The notes: generated by a model not told the origin, from the sequence alone. Shown: positions 34,321 to 43,591, counted from the first letter of the stretch. The stretch is DNA of 64,000 bases from Leucobacter muris (GCF_004028235.1 NZ_CP035037.1:2852001-2916000), one strand, 5' to 3'. Made by a program: numbers and translations.

Positions 34321-35546
34321 GCGCGATCAAGAAGCTGGTCGAGGAGCGCAAGGCCGTCGCCGAGAAGGCGCGCGGCATCCTCGCCACCGCAGAGCAGGCC
34401 GGCGAGGGCTTCACGCCCGAGCAGATCGAGGAGCTGAAGAGCTTCACCGCCGAGATCAAGGCCTACGACGAGCAGATCAAATCGAGCATGGACGCGCAGT
34501 CGCTGCTCGACTCGATCGACCAGATGCCCGAGGTCGAGAAGAAGGAGGCTGACGGGTCCGAGATCCGGATCGGACAGCACTTCATCAAGAGCGCCTTCGG
34601 CGAACTGAACCGTCTGAAGGGCACCCGAGGCATGAACCTCGTGCTGCCCGAGTTCAAGGCCGCGACCGACACGCACCTGACGACCACCACGGGCCAGGGG
34701 ATCATCCTTCCCGAGTACGACCTGAACATCGTCAAGGGCAAGCGCCAGCGCCCCTTCCTCGCGGAGTGGCTCGGCACCGGTACCCTGACGGGCAACACGC
34801 TCGTCTACTTCACCGAGTCGCCCCTCGTCGAGGGCGCCGCTGGGACCGTCGCTGAGGGCTCGAAGAAGCCCCAGCTGCACTTCCCCGACTACGACCCGGT
34901 GACGGAGACCCTGAAGAAGGTCGCCGGCTACATCAAGATCTCGGACGAGATGACCGAGGATGCCGCGTTCCTGGTCTCCGAGATCGAGGGCCGCCTGCTG
35001 TACCAGCTGCAGCTCGCCGAGGAGGACCAGCTCCTCAACGGCACCGGCACCGGCACCAACGTGCTCGGACTCCTGAACCGCTCCGGCATTCAGACCGAAA
35101 CCGCCGCCGGCGAGGCCGACGTCTTCGACGCGATCTTCCGCGCGATGACCAAGGTCGAGACGGCAACTGACCTCGTCGCCGACGGCGTCGCGATCAACCC
35201 GATCGACTACCAGAAGCTGCGCCTCACCAAGGACGGCAACGGGCAGTACATCGCAGGCGGCCCGTTCCAGGGCCAGTACGGCAACGGCGACCAGCTCGAC
35301 AACCCGCCGATCTGGGGCAAGCGCACCATCGTCACCCCCGCGATCGCGCAGGGCACTGTGCTCGTGGGCGCCGGCCAGCTCGCCGCCACGGTCTACCGCA
35401 AGGGCGGCCTGACGCTGCAGGCGACCAACACCAACGAGGACGACTTTGTGAACAACAAGATCACGATCCTCGGCGAGGAGCGCCTGGCGCTCGCCGTCCG
35501 CCGCCCCTCGGCGTTCGTGAAGGTCACCATCGGGGAGGAGGGCTGA
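34317..35546 (+). CDS. HK97-type major capsid protein
   Basis: 409-aa capsid protein. An N-terminal helical delta-domain (residues about 1-80, KKLVEERKAVAEKARGIL...) precedes the HK97 fold with TTTGQGIILPEY, LAEWLGTGTLTGNTLVYFTES, DEMTEDAAFLVSEIEGRLLY, LLNGTGTGTNVLGLLN and the late VRRPSAFVKVTIG. The delta-domain is cut away by the upstream protease during maturation in this family. It is directly coupled to the protease gene (ATGA). Confidence 0.92.
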   Translation: MSAIKKLVEERKAVAEKARGILATAEQAGEGFTPEQIEELKSFTAEIKAYDEQIKSSMDAQSLLDSIDQMPEVEKKEADGSEIRIGQHFIKSAFGELNRLKGTRGMNLVLPEFKAATDTHLTTTTGQGIILPEYDLNIVKGKRQRPFLAEWLGTGTLTGNTLVYFTESPLVEGAAGTVAEGSKKPQLHFPDYDPVTETLKKVAGYIKISDEMTEDAAFLVSEIEGRLLYQLQLAEEDQLLNGTGTGTNVLGLLNRSGIQTETAAGEADVFDAIFRAMTKVETATDLVADGVAINPIDYQKLRLTKDGNGQYIAGGPFQGQYGNGDQLDNPPIWGKRTIVTPAIAQGTVLVGAGQLAATVYRKGGLTLQATNTNEDDFVNNKITILGEERLALAVRRPSAFVKVTIGEEG

Positions 35547-35548
35547 TC

Positions 35549-35926
35549 ATGGCCGAACTCAAGGAGTACACCGTCGAGATCGAAGGCGTGCCGCACACCA
35601 TGCTCCTCAGCGAAGCCGACGCCGCCAAGCGCGGTCTGATCGATCCGGACGCCGGCCCGATCGTCGACGTCGAGGCCGTAGTCGAGGCGCGCGTCGCCGA
35701 GATCCGAGCCGACCTCGAAACGGAGCACGAAACCCGAGTGGCCGCCATCGAGGCGGAGCACGCCGCCCGGGCCCAGGCTCTCGAGCAGGAGTTCGAGACG
35801 CGCCTCGAGACGGCGCTCGCCGAGGCTGCCGCCGCGGCGCCCGAGCCCGGCGGCGCGGCGGACCCCGAGAAGCCCAAGCGCCAGCGTTCGCCGAAGGCGG
35901 GCGAAGGCGACCCGGCAACCAAGTAG
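35549..35926 (+). CDS. phage coiled-coil protein of unknown function in the head-tail region
   Basis: 125 aa: a short beta-like start (KEYTVEIEGVPHTMLLSEADAAKRG), a charged coiled coil at residues about 45-95 (VVEARVAEIRADLETEHETRVAAIEAEHAARAQ...) and a basic, disordered tail. Proteins like this follow the capsid gene in many actinophages, but their role is unknown. The ribosome site of the next gene overlaps its stop codon. Confidence 0.65.
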   Translation: MAELKEYTVEIEGVPHTMLLSEADAAKRGLIDPDAGPIVDVEAVVEARVAEIRADLETEHETRVAAIEAEHAARAQALEQEFETRLETALAEAAAAAPEPGGAADPEKPKRQRSPKAGEGDPATK

Positions 35927-35940
35927 TGGAGGTGATGGGC

Positions 35941-36462
35941 GTGGCGATCGACGACATCATCCCAGCCACCACGCAAGTCAATCCGGCCTTCTGGATGAAG
36001 GCAGCGCAAGGCGCGATTCGCCGGGAGTGTGGATGGCACGTCGCGCCCATCATCGACGAAACCCTCGAGCTCGACGGGATGGGCGGCACGACGCTGCTCA
36101 TCCCGTCGCTCCGAGTCCGCGAGATTCAACAGGTCGTGAGCGACGGCGTCGACGTCACCGAACGGGTGAAGCACTCCCGCACCGCGGGCGTGCTCACCCT
36201 CGCATCGGGGTGGAGCCGCGACGTCGGAGCGATCACCGTGAAACTCAAGCACGGCTTCGCCGCCGACGAGGTGCCCGAGGTGGCCGCGCTGATCGTCACG
36301 CTCACGAAGCGCGCCGCCGCGGGCGGCATCGTCGTGCAGCAGGCCATCGGGGGAGCCTCCCAGCGTCTCGCGACGGGGAAGGACGGCGCCGCCCTCGGCG
36401 TGCCCCTCCTCGAGTCCGAACGCGCCACGCTCGCACCCTACGTTCTCACCTGGGGGCCGTGA
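35941..36462 (+). CDS. head-tail connector protein (gp6-like adaptor)
   Basis: 173 aa, mostly alpha-helical at the ends with a beta-rich middle (ETLELDGMGGTTLLIPSLRVREIQQVVSDGV), as in adaptor proteins that dock under the portal. The start is GTG 35941, fixed by GGAGGTG at 35928-35934. The ATG at 35935 is too close. The TGA overlaps the next gene's ATG by one base. The assignment is by position and general pattern. Confidence 0.72.
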   Translation: MAIDDIIPATTQVNPAFWMKAAQGAIRRECGWHVAPIIDETLELDGMGGTTLLIPSLRVREIQQVVSDGVDVTERVKHSRTAGVLTLASGWSRDVGAITVKLKHGFAADEVPEVAALIVTLTKRAAAGGIVVQQAIGGASQRLATGKDGAALGVPLLESERATLAPYVLTWGP

Positions 36463-36860
36463 TGGGGTGGCTCGACGACATCCCCACGACCGGCGCCCCG
36501 ATGGTGTTCGAGCACGGCGAGACCGTCTACCGGCTCCGCCCGAAGATGGTCTGGGACCGCTACTCGAAGACCTACATCCCGGGGGACTGGTCCGACCCGG
36601 ACGAGCTCGAACTGCCGGGCGCGTTCATCGCGCAGTCCTCGACCGCGATCGTGACGGGCGCCGCACGCACACAGGTGCTCGAGTCGAAGTCGCTCTACCT
36701 CACCGACCCGGACGCCGACGTGCAGGTGGGAGACCGCATCCGGCAGGGCCCGACCGGGCCCGCCCCGTTCCTCGTCGACGGCGCACCCGCCGCCGACACG
36801 AACCCGTTCACCGGGTGGCGGCCCGTACGCGAGATCCCCCTCGAAGCCGTCACCGGCTGA
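36462..36860 (+). CDS. head-closure (stopper-type) protein
   Basis: 132 aa, beta-rich: HGETVYRLRPKMVWDRYSKTYIPGDWSDP, then AARTQVLESKSLYLTDPDADVQVGDRIRQG. The phrase DVQVGDRIR followed by the closing GWRPVREIPLEAV is typical of small proteins that plug the connector after packaging. It is translationally linked to the adaptor gene (TGATG). Confidence 0.65.
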   Translation: MGWLDDIPTTGAPMVFEHGETVYRLRPKMVWDRYSKTYIPGDWSDPDELELPGAFIAQSSTAIVTGAARTQVLESKSLYLTDPDADVQVGDRIRQGPTGPAPFLVDGAPAADTNPFTGWRPVREIPLEAVTG

Positions 36861-36877
36861 CCCCGGAAGGAGCACCC

Positions 36878-37168
36878 ATGGCCCGCCACGGCGACACCGA
36901 CTTCACCCCGAACCAGGCCTGGTTCGACACCATCCTCAAGACCCCGAAGGTCAGAGCGAAGACCGCGCAGGCCGCCGACCGCAGCATGACCGCCGCGAAA
37001 GCCTCCGCGCCGGTCGACAGCGGCGACTACCAGCACGGCATCAAACGCGAGTCCCGCGAGAGCCGCTACCGCACCGTCGAGCGCGTCGTCGCCACCGACC
37101 CGAAATCACTCCTCATCGAAGCCAAGACCGGCAACCTCGCCCGATCCGTGAAAGCCGCCAAACGATGA
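36878..37168 (+). CDS. HK97 gp10-like neck/tail-completion protein
   Basis: 96-aa basic protein. The AADRSMTAAKASAPVDSGDYQHGIKRESRES segment is the usual signature of gp10-like proteins (helix, then a PVDSGxY/L turn). ATG 36878 is preceded by GGAAGGAG. It overlaps the tail-terminator gene by 4 bp. Confidence 0.75.
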   Translation: MARHGDTDFTPNQAWFDTILKTPKVRAKTAQAADRSMTAAKASAPVDSGDYQHGIKRESRESRYRTVERVVATDPKSLLIEAKTGNLARSVKAAKR

Positions 37169-37584
37169 GAGTCAACCCACCCACCCTCGACCTCTGGCTC
37201 ACCAACCACGTCCGCGCGCTCGCCGCCGCTGAGGGCCACACGGTTGATGTGAGCAACAAGGAGCCCGAGACGCTGCAGGCCCCGCTCGCGCGGCCGCTCA
37301 TCGTGCTCCGTACGGACTCGTCTACGCGGCTCGACTGGACCACGTTCGATTGCTCGATCGCGGCGTCCGTGCTCGCGGGAACCCGCAGGTACGACACCCA
37401 CGCGATCGAGCTCGCGACGTGGCTCGCCGGGATCCTCTTCGACAACGCCCTGCCCGACGAGGCGGGCAGCCCGGTCGTCCGCGTCGACTGGGACGGCTGC
37501 AACGGCCCCTACGCCGTCACCGAGGACCACGACGTATCGCGGCAGTACCTCACCGCACAGTACGTCGCGGCCGGCTCCTGGTGA
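37165..37584 (+). CDS. tail terminator protein
   Basis: 139 aa located directly before the major tail protein. The pattern RPLIVLRTDSSTRLDWTTFDCSIAASVLAG and RYDTHAIELATWLAGILFDNALPDE, an alpha/beta domain with a central helix, fits proteins that cap the tail tube. No catalytic motif is expected. The ATG overlaps the previous stop (ATGA). Confidence 0.68.
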   Translation: MRVNPPTLDLWLTNHVRALAAAEGHTVDVSNKEPETLQAPLARPLIVLRTDSSTRLDWTTFDCSIAASVLAGTRRYDTHAIELATWLAGILFDNALPDEAGSPVVRVDWDGCNGPYAVTEDHDVSRQYLTAQYVAAGSW

Positions 37585-37605
37585 GCCACCCCACCACCCA
37601 CACCT

Positions 37606-37638
37606 GAAGCCCCGCAGATCGCGGGGCTTCTGCTTTTT
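37606..37638 (+). terminator. intrinsic terminator between tail terminator and major tail protein genes
   Basis: GAAGCCCCGC, loop AGATC, GCGGGGCTTC, then TGCTTTTT: a perfect 10-bp stem with a T run. It should separate head-gene from tail-gene transcription, or act as an antitermination-controlled stop. Confidence 0.85.
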
Positions 37639-37653
37639 CGAAGGAGTACACCC

Positions 37654-38427
37654 ATGGCTGCTGATGAGCAGGGATTCGACCTCGACGCCGTTGGCGTCCC
37701 GATTACCGGCATGGCGGCGTACGCGCCGCTGAGCCCGGAGAATGTGCTGACGCCCGCGCAGCTCGCCGCGAGCCCGCTGGAGCTTCCCGCAGGGTTCAAG
37801 AAGCTCGGTCTGTACAAGCAGGACGGCGGCCCTTCGCCCTCGCGCGAGTCCGGCGACGCGCTCGAGTTCTTCCAGATCGGCTACAAGAAGTCGGGCGACG
37901 GCACCCGAGCACTCACGATCGGTCTGGCTGAGAACAACCCGACCGTGCTCGCGCTCATCGAGGGTGTCGAGCCGGACGAGCACGGCGTCTACAAGGTGTC
38001 GTCGAACCTGCCCGACAACCGATTCATCTTGTTCTCCTCCATCCGCTACCGCGGCGGCCTCGAGGAGCGACAGATCGGTGTCGCGTCGATCACTGCGGTC
38101 GAGCCTGACCAGGCCGAGCGGGGCTCGGTGAAGGGCGCCAACGTCACCTTCACCTGGCAGGAGCACGAGCTCTTCGAGGGCTCCCCGTTCTGGCAGTGGG
38201 GCCCCGCGGTCCCCGGCGCACCGGTCGACCCGACCGGGGTCACCGCTGGCACCCCGGGAGCGTTCACCCCGACGGGCGCCGCGCTTCCGACCACGATCGC
38301 CGCGCTGCGCGCCCTCGGCCCGCTCGGCCAGACGACCGCGTGGACCACCGGCCAGTACGTCGAGTACGGCAACGGCATGAAGGCCCACTGGGACGGCACT
38401 GACTGGACCACCGGCGAGGCCGCGTAA
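37654..38427 (+). CDS. major tail protein
   Basis: 257-aa tube-forming protein. The central fold (GFKKLGLYKQDGGPSPSRESGDALEFFQIGYKKSGDGTRALTIGL, then VKGANVTFTWQEHELFEG) is the usual actinophage major tail protein layout. The C-terminal 60 residues after a Pro/Gly/Thr linker end in HWDGTDWTTGEAA, perhaps a small surface domain. AAGGAG precedes ATG 37654. It follows a terminator, so it probably has its own promoter or is read through. Confidence 0.82.
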   Translation: MAADEQGFDLDAVGVPITGMAAYAPLSPENVLTPAQLAASPLELPAGFKKLGLYKQDGGPSPSRESGDALEFFQIGYKKSGDGTRALTIGLAENNPTVLALIEGVEPDEHGVYKVSSNLPDNRFILFSSIRYRGGLEERQIGVASITAVEPDQAERGSVKGANVTFTWQEHELFEGSPFWQWGPAVPGAPVDPTGVTAGTPGAFTPTGAALPTTIAALRALGPLGQTTAWTTGQYVEYGNGMKAHWDGTDWTTGEAA

Positions 38428-38512
38428 CCCCACCTGACCGCTGGCCGGGGCGCTATCGGGTCGCCCCGGCCAGCTTCACACCCGAACCCGACCCACCCGA
38501 AGGAGAGCCACC

Positions 38513-38911
38513 ATGGCCGCACCCCGCACCACCAAGAGCAAGCCCACCCAGACCGAACCGGAGACAGCCGTCGAGTACGACTTCGACAGCTGGACGCCCG
38601 AAGCCGAGGAAGCCGCGCTGCGCGCCCTCAACGACGTGCAGTACATCATCGTCGGCCAGGACTTCGTCGGCCGCTTCTCCGACGGCGAGATCGTGAAGAT
38701 CCCGCTGAGCCTGAGCCTCGCCGTCATCGACGAGCTGCAGGAGCAGTTCGACGAGCCCACCGACCAGTTCCGGCACCTCATCAAGACCTACGCCGGCGCC
38801 CAGCTCGCCGACGGCCTGGACGAGCGCAACCTGATCTCGGTGGCGATCATGACCGAGAAGTACTTCCGGGCCCTGCGCCGCGCGCAGACGCTCGCATTCC
38901 CGGAATCCTGA
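38513..38911 (+). CDS. tail assembly chaperone (G-type)
   Basis: 132 aa between the major tail protein and the tape measure gene, the fixed place of the tail assembly chaperone. A basic, disordered N-terminus is followed by an acidic alpha-helical domain (FDSWTPEAEEAALRALNDVQYIIVGQ, IPLSLSLAVIDELQEQFDEPTDQFRHLIKTY). It should coat the tape measure during tail assembly. A longer form arises by a -1 frameshift before its stop. Confidence 0.82.
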   Translation: MAAPRTTKSKPTQTEPETAVEYDFDSWTPEAEEAALRALNDVQYIIVGQDFVGRFSDGEIVKIPLSLSLAVIDELQEQFDEPTDQFRHLIKTYAGAQLADGLDERNLISVAIMTEKYFRALRRAQTLAFPES

Positions 38912-39270
38912 GCGTCGCCCAGTTCATCCGCGAGCACCACGCCGACGTCGCGCGCACCCTGCGCGAACGCTTCGGCGTGGGGCTCTCGGACCTGGGCGGC
39001 GCCGTCTCATGGGGTGAAACGAAGACGCTCCTCGAGGAGGCCGCGAGCGACCCCTCGACAGTGCTCGGAGCGGCGCTGGCGGGGTGGGCCTACCCGGCGA
39101 CCACTCCCGAGCTGATCGGCCTGATCGCGCAGATCGGGAACCCGAGAGCGTCCAAGCGGCTGTTGCCATGGGCGCTCGAGAACCCGCGCCGCAAGAAGAC
39201 GGTCGCCACCGCCGAAGAAGTCGCGGAGGCCACCGCAGCACTCGAGGACGGCATCGTGTTCTCGACCTAA
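38513..39270 (+). CDS. tail assembly chaperone, long (GT) form made by -1 frameshift
   Basis: The -1 frame is open across the end of the first chaperone gene and continues to 39270 (...RIPGILSVAQFIREHHADVARTLRERFGVGLSDLGGAVSWGETKTLLEEAASDPSTV...). The second part has no ribosome site of its own, its first in-frame GTG (38977) is late, and the layout is the classical lambda G/GT one. The slip should happen within about 38860-38910. I do not find a textbook XXXYYYZ heptamer; candidates are around the GCATTCCCGG stretch. Confidence 0.7.
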
Positions 39271-39288
39271 CCACCCGGGGGAGGTGCC

Positions 39289-42200
39289 ATGTCGTCCGAG
39301 GTCGGCTCCGCCCACATCAGTATCTTCCCCGTCATGACCGGCTTCAAGAGCCGCGTGTCGAAGGACACGAAGCAGGCCGGCGCTGCCGGCGCGAAGTCGT
39401 TCGACGCCGGTTTCAAGGGCGCCGGCCAGAAGGCGGGGCGGTCGCTCGGCGCCGACCTGAAGTCGTCGCTGTCGACCTCGGCCGGCAACCTCGGCGCGGC
39501 GGAGCTGTCGAAGCTGAACCGCAACGTCTCCGCGGCGGCGGCCGCGCTCTCCCGTGCGCGGCTGAAGCAGCAGGACGAGGCCGGCAAGGTGCGCGTCGCC
39601 GAGGTGCGCCTGCAGGAGGCGATCGCGAAGTCGGGCGAGGGGTCGTCGCAGGCCGTCGCCGCCGAGGAGCGCCTCGCCACCGCGCGCCGCAACCACGCGG
39701 CCGCCGTCGATACCGTCTCCGCCGCGTCGAAGCGGCTCAAGACCGCGCAGGACGCCGTCAACGCCGCCAACCGCGCGGTGACCGCCTCCACGGTCAAGAG
39801 CGCGGGCGGACTGAAAGCACTCGTGCAGAATCTCCACGCCGGCTACTCGGATGCGCGCGCCGCGCAGTCCGCGTTCACGGGGGTCGCCGGGTCCATCGGC
39901 GGCATCGCGAAGGAGACCCTCGTTCTCGCCCGGAACACCACCCTCGGGCGGTGGGCCGCGACGGCCGCGCAGCAGACCTCCCTCGCGTTCACGTCGATGG
40001 CGACCATGGTCGGCGGCGGCCTCGCGAAGGCGTGGCAGGCGTCTTCGCGCTGGATCTCGGGTGTCGGCTCCTACGTGCGCTCCGCGTTCGCCCCGATGGG
40101 GCAGTACGCGGCCGCCGCCGGCACGCTCATGGCAGCCCCGTTCATGCGCCTCGGCGCCCGCGTGTCGAGCTGGCTGTCGCCGGTCACCACGCAGGTGTCG
40201 GGCCTCTTCTCGAAGATCGCGGCCGCGGGCGGCCCCGCCGCGCAGGGTCTGATCGCCCGCTTCCGCTCCGGGTTGGCCGGGATCGGTTCGGCGACCTCGT
40301 CGGCGCTGCAGTCGGTCGTCACCGCGGCTAGCAGCGTAGCCTCCCGCGCCGGCGCGGCGCTCGGCAACGGGCTCCGCAACACCGCGACCGCGGGCGTCAC
40401 CGCCGCAGCTGCGGGAATCGGTGTCGCGCTCGGCAAGGGCTTCGGTCGCCTCACCGCGATCGACACCGCCCAGGCGAAGCTGCGCGGGCTCGGGAACGAC
40501 GCCGGCACCGTGACCGCGATCATGGGCGACGCCATGGCGTCCGTGAAGGGCACGAGCTTCGGCCTCGGTGAGGCCGCGACCGTCGCCGCCTCGGCGGTGG
40601 CCGCGGGCATCCGGCCCGGGGAAGCCCTGCAGGGGCACCTGAAGCGGATCGCGAACAACGCCTCCGCAGCGGGCATGTCCATGGAAGAGATGGGCGGCAT
40701 CTTCAACAAGGCCGCCACCCAGGCCAACGGCGTCCAGAACGACGTCATCTCCCAGCTCGCCGACCGCGGCATCCCGATCTACCAGGCCCTCGCGGACCAA
40801 CTCGGGGTCACCTCGGGCGAGGTCTTCAAGATGGCCTCCGAAGGCAAGATCGACTTCGAGACCTTCTCGGCCGCCGCGGAGAAAGCCGCCGGCACCGTCG
40901 CCGCCGAGATGGGGACGACCGTGCCCGGCGCGTCGAAGAACTTCTTCGCCGCGATGGGCCGGATCGGCGCGAACGCGCTCGAGGGGATCTACGGCAAGAT
41001 CGGCCCGCTGATCGCCGCCGCGACCTCCGCCCTAGGCCCCATCGAGGAACGAGCGAAGGCCTTCGGTGCAACTCTCACGACCGTGCTCGGGCCCGCGATG
41101 GACTGGGTTACGAACGCGCTGAACCAGATCGGTTCGGGTGCGGGCGGCGTGCTGTCCGTGTTCGACGGTCTCGGCAGCGTGATCGCCCCACTCGGGGCCG
41201 CGTTCGCCGCTCTGGGCGCCGGGGGGCTCGCCGGTGTGCTCGCACGGCTCGGCCCGCTGGGCGCGATGCTGCCCGGCCTCGGCGGGGCGCTCGCGGCTCT
41301 CGGGTCGCCGCTCGGCATCGTCGCGGCCGCACTGGCCGGCTTCGCGCTCTCGGGCGGGGACGCCGGCGCGGTCGTGTCGGCGCTGACGGGGATACTCGAT
41401 CAGGTCGTCGCCGCGCTGGCCGGGATCGTCCAGCAGGTCGCCACCGTGGTCCCGCAGCTCGTCTCGTCGATCGTGGCGCAGGTCCCGCTGCTGCTGACCG
41501 CTGCTGCTGGCATCATCACCGCGCTCATCGACGGGCTCGTCGCCGCGATCCCGATGCTCGTGTCGGGTGCGGTGCAGCTGCTCGAGGGGATCGTTTCGGC
41601 GATCACCGCGAACCTGCCGATGATCATCGACGGCGCGATCCAGCTCGTGACGGCGCTGCTGCAGGGCATCATCACTGCGCTGCCGCTCATCGTGCAGGGC
41701 GCGCTGCAGCTCGTCTCCGGGCTGCTCTCGGCGATCGTCGCCGCCCTGCCGATGATCATCGAGGGCGGCGTGCAGCTGCTGATGGCCCTCGTGATGGGCC
41801 TGGTCGACGCCCTCCCGCAACTGCTGCAGGCCGCGCTCGATCTCGTGATGGGCCTGCTCGGCGCGATCATCGACAACCTGCCGATGATCATCGAGGCCGG
41901 CATTCAGCTGCTGATGTCGCTGATCGAGGGGCTGATCGGCGCGCTGCCGCAGCTGATCACCGCCGCGATCGACCTCGTGCTGCGCCTGGTCGCCGGACTG
42001 CTAAAGATGCTGCCGGAGCTGATCCGAGCCGGCATCGAGCTGGTCGTCGCGCTGATCGAGGGGCTGATCGGCGCGCTGCCGCAGCTGATCACCGCCGCGA
42101 TCGACCTCGTGCTGCGCCTGGTCGCCGGACTGCTAAAGATGCTGCCGGAGCTGATCCGAGCCGGCATCGAGCTGGTCGTCGCGCTGATCAAGGGACTCGT

Positions 42201-42741
42201 CGAGGCGATCCCGCAGATCCTGCAGATGATGCCTCAGATCATCTCCGCGATCTGGGGCGGCCTGATGGGCGTGAACTGGCTCGACCTCGGCGTGCAGATC
42301 GTGATGGGCATCATCAACGGGCTCGGATCGATGGTCGGCGCCGTGGTCGACGCGATCGTCGACCTCGCCTCGAGCGCCTTCGACGGGTTCAAGGACTTCT
42401 TCGGGATCCGCTCGCCGGCGAGGAAGATGATCCAGCCCGGCCGCGACATCGTGCGCGGTGCGGTCGTCGGCGTCGACCAGCAGTCCGACAGCCTCGGCGA
42501 CTCCCTCGTGGAGATGGCCCAGAGCGCGGCGAAGCGCGCGCAGGACGCGATGGAGACCGTCTCGGCCACCGTCGCCCTCTCCGCGGCTCCCGGCAGCGAG
42601 AGCGCGGGCGCCACGGGCGGCCCAGGCGGCGGGCAGGCACAGCTCACGCAGGTGTTCCAAACCGCCGGCCTCGACGAGGCCGCGCTCGCCCGGAAGGCAC
42701 GCCGCGAAGCGGTGGCCGTTCTCGCTGCGGAAGGGGTGTGA
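39289..42741 (+). CDS. tail tape measure protein
   Basis: 1150 aa, the ruler that sets tail length and is ejected ahead of the DNA. The N-terminal third is a coiled coil (AAAALSRARLKQQDEAGKVRVAEVRLQEAIAKS). The TP901-type tape measure core is visible (LTAIDTAQAKLRGLGNDAGTVTAIMGDAMASVKGTSFGLGEA, ADRGIPIYQALADQLGVTSG). A long hydrophobic part (residues about 660-1040) of repeated amphipathic units follows, then the tail YFGIRSPARKM-like FFGIRSPARKMIQPGRDIV. A 44-residue unit is duplicated exactly within the hydrophobic part. At about 1.5 angstrom per residue it predicts a tail of roughly 170 nm. Confidence 0.92.
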   Translation: MSSEVGSAHISIFPVMTGFKSRVSKDTKQAGAAGAKSFDAGFKGAGQKAGRSLGADLKSSLSTSAGNLGAAELSKLNRNVSAAAAALSRARLKQQDEAGKVRVAEVRLQEAIAKSGEGSSQAVAAEERLATARRNHAAAVDTVSAASKRLKTAQDAVNAANRAVTASTVKSAGGLKALVQNLHAGYSDARAAQSAFTGVAGSIGGIAKETLVLARNTTLGRWAATAAQQTSLAFTSMATMVGGGLAKAWQASSRWISGVGSYVRSAFAPMGQYAAAAGTLMAAPFMRLGARVSSWLSPVTTQVSGLFSKIAAAGGPAAQGLIARFRSGLAGIGSATSSALQSVVTAASSVASRAGAALGNGLRNTATAGVTAAAAGIGVALGKGFGRLTAIDTAQAKLRGLGNDAGTVTAIMGDAMASVKGTSFGLGEAATVAASAVAAGIRPGEALQGHLKRIANNASAAGMSMEEMGGIFNKAATQANGVQNDVISQLADRGIPIYQALADQLGVTSGEVFKMASEGKIDFETFSAAAEKAAGTVAAEMGTTVPGASKNFFAAMGRIGANALEGIYGKIGPLIAAATSALGPIEERAKAFGATLTTVLGPAMDWVTNALNQIGSGAGGVLSVFDGLGSVIAPLGAAFAALGAGGLAGVLARLGPLGAMLPGLGGALAALGSPLGIVAAALAGFALSGGDAGAVVSALTGILDQVVAALAGIVQQVATVVPQLVSSIVAQVPLLLTAAAGIITALIDGLVAAIPMLVSGAVQLLEGIVSAITANLPMIIDGAIQLVTALLQGIITALPLIVQGALQLVSGLLSAIVAALPMIIEGGVQLLMALVMGLVDALPQLLQAALDLVMGLLGAIIDNLPMIIEAGIQLLMSLIEGLIGALPQLITAAIDLVLRLVAGLLKMLPELIRAGIELVVALIEGLIGALPQLITAAIDLVLRLVAGLLKMLPELIRAGIELVVALIKGLVEAIPQILQMMPQIISAIWGGLMGVNWLDLGVQIVMGIINGLGSMVGAVVDAIVDLASSAFDGFKDFFGIRSPARKMIQPGRDIVRGAVVGVDQQSDSLGDSLVEMAQSAAKRAQDAMETVSATVALSAAPGSESAGATGGPGGGQAQLTQVFQTAGLDEAALARKARREAVAVLAAEGV
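41918..42181. repeat. 132-bp perfect tandem duplication inside the tape measure gene
   Basis: Units 41918-42049 and 42050-42181 are identical by direct reading, in frame, and encode 44 residues beginning IEGLIGALPQLITAAIDL. Even third codon positions agree, which marks a recent duplication. Confidence 0.93.
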
Positions 42742-42742
42742 G

Positions 42743-43591
42743 ATGGCGCTGATCGAGTTCGTCGACCCCGTGCTCGGCACGGTGCAGATGCCCGATCATG
42801 CCGATCGCGGCTGGGGGTTCAAGTCGCTCGAGGGGTGGTTCGATCTCTCGAGCGACAAGACCGAGCGGCGCGAGCGGCCGACCGCGCACGGATCATTCCG
42901 TGCGCGGCGGTCGCTCCGCTCGAGCCTCGGCATCACCGTCGAGGCCCACTTCCTCGCCACGAGCCCCGCCGAGCTCGTGGCCGAGCAGGACCGGATCGGC
43001 GCGCTCGGCGCCGACGCCCCGATCCTGATGCTCGTCACTGACCACGTGCGCACCACCGAGCGCGAGGTGCGCGTCATCGACGTCGACGTGCCCTCCTACC
43101 GTGGCCGCAAGCACAACCTGATCACCATCGAGCTCTCCGCTGACGATCCACGCCGGTACTCGGTCGGTGATGAGTGGGTGTCGGCAAGGCTGCGGGAGGA
43201 CGCCTCTGGGGGTCTGACGTGGCCGGCGCGGTGGCCGCTCGTGTGGGGGACCGGGAGCGGCTCGGATGGGCGGCTCACCCTCACGAACCACGGCCAGAAG
43301 GCCAGCGCGCCGAGCTACCGGCTCTATGGAGGGTTCTCGGCGGCGGAGATGGTGCGGATCGACACGCAGCAGCGCGTCGGGATCGACCTGATCGTGCCCT
43401 ACGGCAGCTATGTGGAGATCGACTTTCGGACGCGGCGGGCGATGCTCGACGGCCAGTCGGACGTGTCGCGGTATCTCACGTGGCGGCAGTGGTGGACGGT
43501 CGAGGCCGGCGAGCAGGTGACGGTGCAGGCCGAGTACGACGCCCCCGGGGTGGGGGCCTACTACGCGGGACGAGTGAGGAGCGCATGGTGA
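42743..43591 (+). CDS. distal tail (Dit-like) minor tail protein
   Basis: 282 aa directly after the tape measure, where the distal tail protein is normally encoded. An N-terminal beta-rich domain (VQMPDHADRGWGFKSLEGWFDLSSDKTERRERPTAHGSF) and a C-terminal galectin-like part (NHGQKASAPSYRLYG, DTQQRVGIDLIVPYGSYVEIDFRTRRAMLDG) follow the Dit layout. It forms the hub where tube and tip join. ATG 42743 follows the tape measure stop by 1 bp. Confidence 0.8.
   Translation: MALIEFVDPVLGTVQMPDHADRGWGFKSLEGWFDLSSDKTERRERPTAHGSFRARRSLRSSLGITVEAHFLATSPAELVAEQDRIGALGADAPILMLVTDHVRTTEREVRVIDVDVPSYRGRKHNLITIELSADDPRRYSVGDEWVSARLREDASGGLTWPARWPLVWGTGSGSDGRLTLTNHGQKASAPSYRLYGGFSAAEMVRIDTQQRVGIDLIVPYGSYVEIDFRTRRAMLDGQSDVSRYLTWRQWWTVEAGEQVTVQAEYDAPGVGAYYAGRVRSAW

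Noticed and set aside
38880-38911. A canonical -1 slippery heptamer in the tail chaperone overlap
   Set aside because: None of the XXXYYYZ forms is present in the right phase, so the frameshift is called from gene layout only.
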